Source of the DNA: Bacteroidales bacterium | Lineage (GTDB): Bacteria > Bacteroidota > Bacteroidia > Bacteroidales > Lentimicrobiaceae | DNA: 16,994 bases | Assembly: GCA_022837485.1 (NCBI GenBank) | Contig: JALHHH010000060.1 | Location: forward strand, 1 to 16,994 | Direction: 5' to 3' | Shown here: in pieces, positions 14,222 through 16,994 of the stretch | Layout of the letters: the number at the start of each line of letters is the position of its first letter | Position numbering within the stretch: position 1 is the stretch's first letter | The notes under the pieces: model-generated | Told to the model about the DNA's origin: nothing | The model's input: the letters and a program-made list of their open reading frames with translations, nothing else | The model's database searches: none | Made by a program: the position numbers and the translations under genes

Positions 14222-15781
14222 ATGTCTTTCGAAAGTAAAATTAAAGAGCTCCTCGACAAGAGGGAGCTGGCTAAGTTAGGCGGAGGCCAGAAAAGGATTG
14301 ACGCCCAGCACGCCAAGGGAAAGCTTACTGCCCGCGAACGTATTGAACTGCTTTTGGATGAGGGCAGCTTCGAGGAGTTCGACATGTTTGTAACACACCG
14401 CTGCACCAATTTCGGAATTGAAAAGCAGGAATTTTTATCCGACGGAGTTGTTACCGGTCACGGTACCATCGACGGAAGGGTGGTTTACGTGTTCTCGCAG
14501 GACTTCACCGTTTTCGGGGGCTCCCTTTCCGAGGCATTTGCCAATAAGATCTGCAAGGTAATGGATCAGGCCATGAAAGTGGGTGCTCCCCTTATTGGCA
14601 TCAACGATTCCGGCGGAGCCCGCATCCAGGAAGGCGTTAACAGTCTGGCAGGATATGCCGAGATTTTTGAGCGCAACATCCTGGCTTCCGGCGTTATTCC
14701 GCAGATTTCCGCTATTTTTGGACCGTGTGCCGGTGGTGCCGTGTATTCTCCGGCACTCACCGATTTTATCCTGATGAGCAAGGGCACTTCCAATATGTTC
14801 GTTACCGGCCCTAAGGTTGTTAAAACCGTTACCGGAGAGGTAGTTACGGAAGAAGAGCTTGGTGGCGCCATGGTTCACGGATCAAAATCCGGAATTTCGC
14901 ATTTTGTTGCAGAAGATGAGCAGGAAGGCATTGCCCTGATCCGTAAACTGGTAAGCTATCTGCCCCAGAACAATCTCGAAGATCCTCCCGTATTTCCGTG
15001 CAGCGATCCCATCGACCGTCTGGAAGATTCGCTGAATTATATCATCCCGGAGAATCCCAACAAGCCTTACGACGTTAAGGATATCATACATTCCATCGTT
15101 GACCAGGCCGAGTTTCTTGAAATTCAGCGGCATTATGCTCCGAACATCGTTATCGGTTATGCCCGTTTCAACGGAATGCCGGTTGGTATAGTAGCCAATC
15201 AGCCCAACTATCTGGCCGGGGTGCTCGACATCAACGCTTCCCGCAAGGCTGCCCGTTTCGTTCGTTTCTGCGATGCGTTCAATATTCCGATTCTTACTCT
15301 GGTTGACGTACCGGGTTTCCTCCCGGGAACGGCACAGGAATACGGCGGAATCATCATTCACGGAGCCAAGCTGCTCTATGCATACGGAGAAGCCACGGTG
15401 CCAAAGGTTACCGTTGTACTGCGCAAGGCTTACGGCGGAGCTTACTGTGTGATGAGTTCAAAACATCTGCGCGGCGACATCAATTACGCATGGCCGGGAG
15501 CCGAGATCGCCGTAATGGGACCCAAAGGTGCCATTGAAGTGCTGCAGAACAAAAAACTGGCTGAGATTACCGATCCCAAGGAGCGCGAGGAGTTTGTACT
15601 TAAGAGTGAGGAAGAATACAAAGAAAAATTTGCCAATCCTTACAATGCGGCAAAATACGGTTACATTGACGATGTGATTGAGCCCCGCAATACCCGTTTC
15701 CGTGTTATCAGGGCTTTCCAGGCGCTGGCCACCAAAAAGGACGTGAACCCGCCCAAGAAACATTCGAATTTACCATTATAA
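14222..15781 (+). CDS. mmdA: Methylmalonyl-CoA decarboxylase alpha subunit (carboxyltransferase)
   Basis: This biotin-dependent carboxyltransferase moves the carboxyl group of (S)-methylmalonyl-CoA to the biotin of the carrier subunit, giving propionyl-CoA. The 519-residue length is typical. Both crotonase-like halves are present. The N-terminal half has LIGINDSGGARIQEGV (124-139) and GPCAGGAVYSPALTDF (167-182). The C-terminal half has LVDVPGFLPGTAQEYGG (360-376) and VLRKAYGGAYCVMSSKHLRG (399-418), whose Gly-Gly oxyanion loops bind the acyl-CoA and biotin carbonyls. By sequence alone this family cannot be separated from propionyl-CoA carboxylase beta subunits. The following OadG-like and biotin-carrier genes make a sodium-pumping decarboxylase more likely. 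The ATG at 14222 gives the family start MSFESKIKELLDKRELAKLG. Only 6 bases separate its stop from the next gene. Confidence 0.95.
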   Translation: MSFESKIKELLDKRELAKLGGGQKRIDAQHAKGKLTARERIELLLDEGSFEEFDMFVTHRCTNFGIEKQEFLSDGVVTGHGTIDGRVVYVFSQDFTVFGGSLSEAFANKICKVMDQAMKVGAPLIGINDSGGARIQEGVNSLAGYAEIFERNILASGVIPQISAIFGPCAGGAVYSPALTDFILMSKGTSNMFVTGPKVVKTVTGEVVTEEELGGAMVHGSKSGISHFVAEDEQEGIALIRKLVSYLPQNNLEDPPVFPCSDPIDRLEDSLNYIIPENPNKPYDVKDIIHSIVDQAEFLEIQRHYAPNIVIGYARFNGMPVGIVANQPNYLAGVLDINASRKAARFVRFCDAFNIPILTLVDVPGFLPGTAQEYGGIIIHGAKLLYAYGEATVPKVTVVLRKAYGGAYCVMSSKHLRGDINYAWPGAEIAVMGPKGAIEVLQNKKLAEITDPKEREEFVLKSEEEYKEKFANPYNAAKYGYIDDVIEPRNTRFRVIRAFQALATKKDVNPPKKHSNLPL

Positions 15782-15787
15782 ACAACC

Positions 15788-16684
15788 ATGGCAGAAATGA
15801 AAAGAACATTAAACATTGCCCGTGCGGTTTTAGCGCTGGCCATGGTGTTGATTGCCGGCCACGGTTACGCGCAAAGCTCCCTTGACCTCAGGATCAACGA
15901 GGTGCTGGTTATCAACGATTCGAATTACGTTGACACCTATGGCAGGCGTAATGGCTGGATAGAAATTTTCAACACGGCATATAATACAGTAGATATAGGC
16001 GGGATGTACCTGACGGACGATCCGGCAAATCCAACCAAATACTGGATTCCCAAAGGCGATCCGATTACCAGTATAGCCCCGAGGAACTATGTCCTGTTTT
16101 TTGCCGACAGCATGCCCACCAGGGGAATTCAGCATCTGAATTTCAAGCTGAAGGAAGGCGGTTCCCTAGCCCTGTTCGAATCGAACGGCAGAACTATGAT
16201 TGATGCGGTAAAACTGGGTCCCCAGAAACCTGATGTATCGTACGGAAGACTTGAAGACGGAGGCGTTGAATGGGGATTTCTGGAAAAAACTACTCCCGGG
16301 GCAAATAATTATACCGGGGTGGTTGTAACTGCAGGTGAGAAATTCGGAGCAATGGATCCGTTCGGGGTTGGGATGGCTGTGATTGCCATGTCGGTGGTAT
16401 TCTCAGCGCTTATCCTGCTTTATATTGTGTTTAAGAATACCAAGAAGATTTACGGAATCAATATTCGGAAACTATTCAGCAAACCCGAAGTTGAAGTTGC
16501 GGAGCCCAAACCATTGGAGGAAGAGATATCAGGAGAAGTAAATGCAGCCATTGCCCTGGCTTTGCATATGTATGTAAACGCCCTGCATGACCATGAGGAG
16601 ACCGTACTTACCATTAAGAAGGTTGCCCGGACATATTCTCCCTGGAGCTCCAAGATTTACGGACTCAGGAATGTTCCGCGCTGA
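15788..16684 (+). CDS. Lamin-tail domain fused to OadG-like decarboxylase gamma subunit
   Basis: The 298-residue protein starts with a signal peptide (about 5-28, ending GHGYAQ). It continues with an extracytoplasmic lamin-tail-like domain (about 30-172; LRINEVLVINDSNYVD, NGWIEIFNTAYNTVDIGGMY, YWIPKGDPITSIAPRNYVLF, LNFKLKEGGSLALFES). Next come one transmembrane helix (about 193-216) and a cytoplasmic tail with a basic stretch (FKNTKKIYGINIRKLF), an acidic linker and a C-terminal helix ending TYSPWSSKIYGLRN. The helix plus tail corresponds to the small OadG/MmdD gamma subunit, which holds the alpha subunit to the membrane pump. The position between mmdA (6 bases away) and the biotin carrier supports this. 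The added lamin-tail domain is far larger than the usual gamma subunit of about 80-120 residues. A second ATG (15797) is a possible start with the same topology. Confidence 0.87.
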   Translation: MAEMKRTLNIARAVLALAMVLIAGHGYAQSSLDLRINEVLVINDSNYVDTYGRRNGWIEIFNTAYNTVDIGGMYLTDDPANPTKYWIPKGDPITSIAPRNYVLFFADSMPTRGIQHLNFKLKEGGSLALFESNGRTMIDAVKLGPQKPDVSYGRLEDGGVEWGFLEKTTPGANNYTGVVVTAGEKFGAMDPFGVGMAVIAMSVVFSALILLYIVFKNTKKIYGINIRKLFSKPEVEVAEPKPLEEEISGEVNAAIALALHMYVNALHDHEETVLTIKKVARTYSPWSSKIYGLRNVPR

Positions 16685-16731
16685 AAAATTGATTTATTCA
16701 GGGGATAACCCACAAAAAGAAAAAACAGAGA

Positions 16732-16994
16732 ATGAAAAAGTTCAAGTTTACCATAAACGGCAATGTTTACGAGGTTGATATCCAGAATATCGAAGATAAC
16801 ATTGCAGAAATTGAAGTTAACGGAACCACTTACAAGGTGGAAGTCGAGAAAGCGATTCAATCGTCCAAAACGCCTAAACTCGTGCGTTCGGTTAGTGTGC
16901 CCAGCACCGACTCGGCACCCAGCATTGCCAAAACATCCAGTCCTGCCGCTCCGAAAGGAACAGGAAGTGTAAAATCTCCATTGCCGGGTGTGAT
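16732..16994 (+). CDS. Biotin carboxyl carrier subunit of the decarboxylase (partial)
   Basis: The frame starts at the ATG at 16732 and runs off the right edge after 87 codons. The N-terminal part (MKKFKFTINGNVYEVDIQNI, with VNGTTYKVEVEKA further on) is the family's N-terminal beta region. A Ser/Pro/Ala/Thr-rich flexible linker follows (about 43-80). The last residues, KSPLPGV, open the biotinyl domain. The biotin-accepting Lys of the expected AMKM motif lies outside the window. The protein carries the carboxyl group from MmdA to the membrane beta subunit. It begins 47 bases after the gamma subunit stop, and the purine-rich sequence before the ATG (AAAAAACAGAGA) may help initiation. Only the 3' truncation by the window is incomplete about it. 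Confidence 0.9.
   Translation, partial: MKKFKFTINGNVYEVDIQNIEDNIAEIEVNGTTYKVEVEKAIQSSKTPKLVRSVSVPSTDSAPSIAKTSSPAAPKGTGSVKSPLPGV

Overview
The window looks like chromosomal DNA of an anaerobic or fermentative Bacteroidota, most likely Bacteroidales or Marinilabiliales-like. The reasons are exact TAnnTTTG -7 promoter boxes ahead of several genes, little Shine-Dalgarno signal, TonB and YceI envelope proteins, and a sodium-pumping methylmalonyl-CoA decarboxylase operon whose gamma subunit carries a lamin-tail domain. The assignment rests on gene content and promoter style, not on a marker gene comparison.

Layout. Positions 1-95 appear to be the edge of an IS3-family insertion sequence running off the left end; it cuts the 3' end of a secreted-protein gene (to 461, minus strand). 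An AT-rich gap of about 1.15 kb without a convincing gene follows; it holds a long imperfect hairpin, a (CT)9 microsatellite and several smaller palindromes. Next come an OPT-family oligopeptide transporter (1617-3602) and peptidase T (3698-4921), a plausible pair for peptide uptake and tripeptide hydrolysis. A purine-rich intergenic stretch and a 14-bp tandem repeat lead into a fused protein (5177-6889): an Elp3-like radical SAM domain followed by a DUF6873-like domain. A small conserved-looking cytoplasmic protein (minus strand) lies between it and dnaG (DNA primase, probably TTG start at 7565).

The middle-right part holds small envelope genes: a DUF2892 membrane protein, a strong bidirectional terminator, a YceI-like secreted protein and a membrane-anchored OB-fold protein on the minus strand, then a TonB-like energy transducer (plus strand) and a secreted S9-type serine hydrolase (minus strand).

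The right end is one operon on the plus strand: methylmalonyl-CoA epimerase (mce), the carboxyltransferase alpha subunit (mmdA), a lamin-tail/OadG gamma subunit fusion, and the start of the biotin carrier subunit, cut by the window edge. Together these convert methylmalonyl-CoA epimers and decarboxylate (S)-methylmalonyl-CoA to propionyl-CoA while exporting Na+, the energy-conserving step of succinate-to-propionate fermentation. The beta (membrane pump) subunit would be expected just beyond position 16994.

No tRNA, rRNA or CRISPR array was seen. The least ordinary items are the radical SAM-DUF6873 fusion, the lamin-tail-OadG fusion, the IS-disrupted gene at the left edge, and the hairpin between mce and mmdA.
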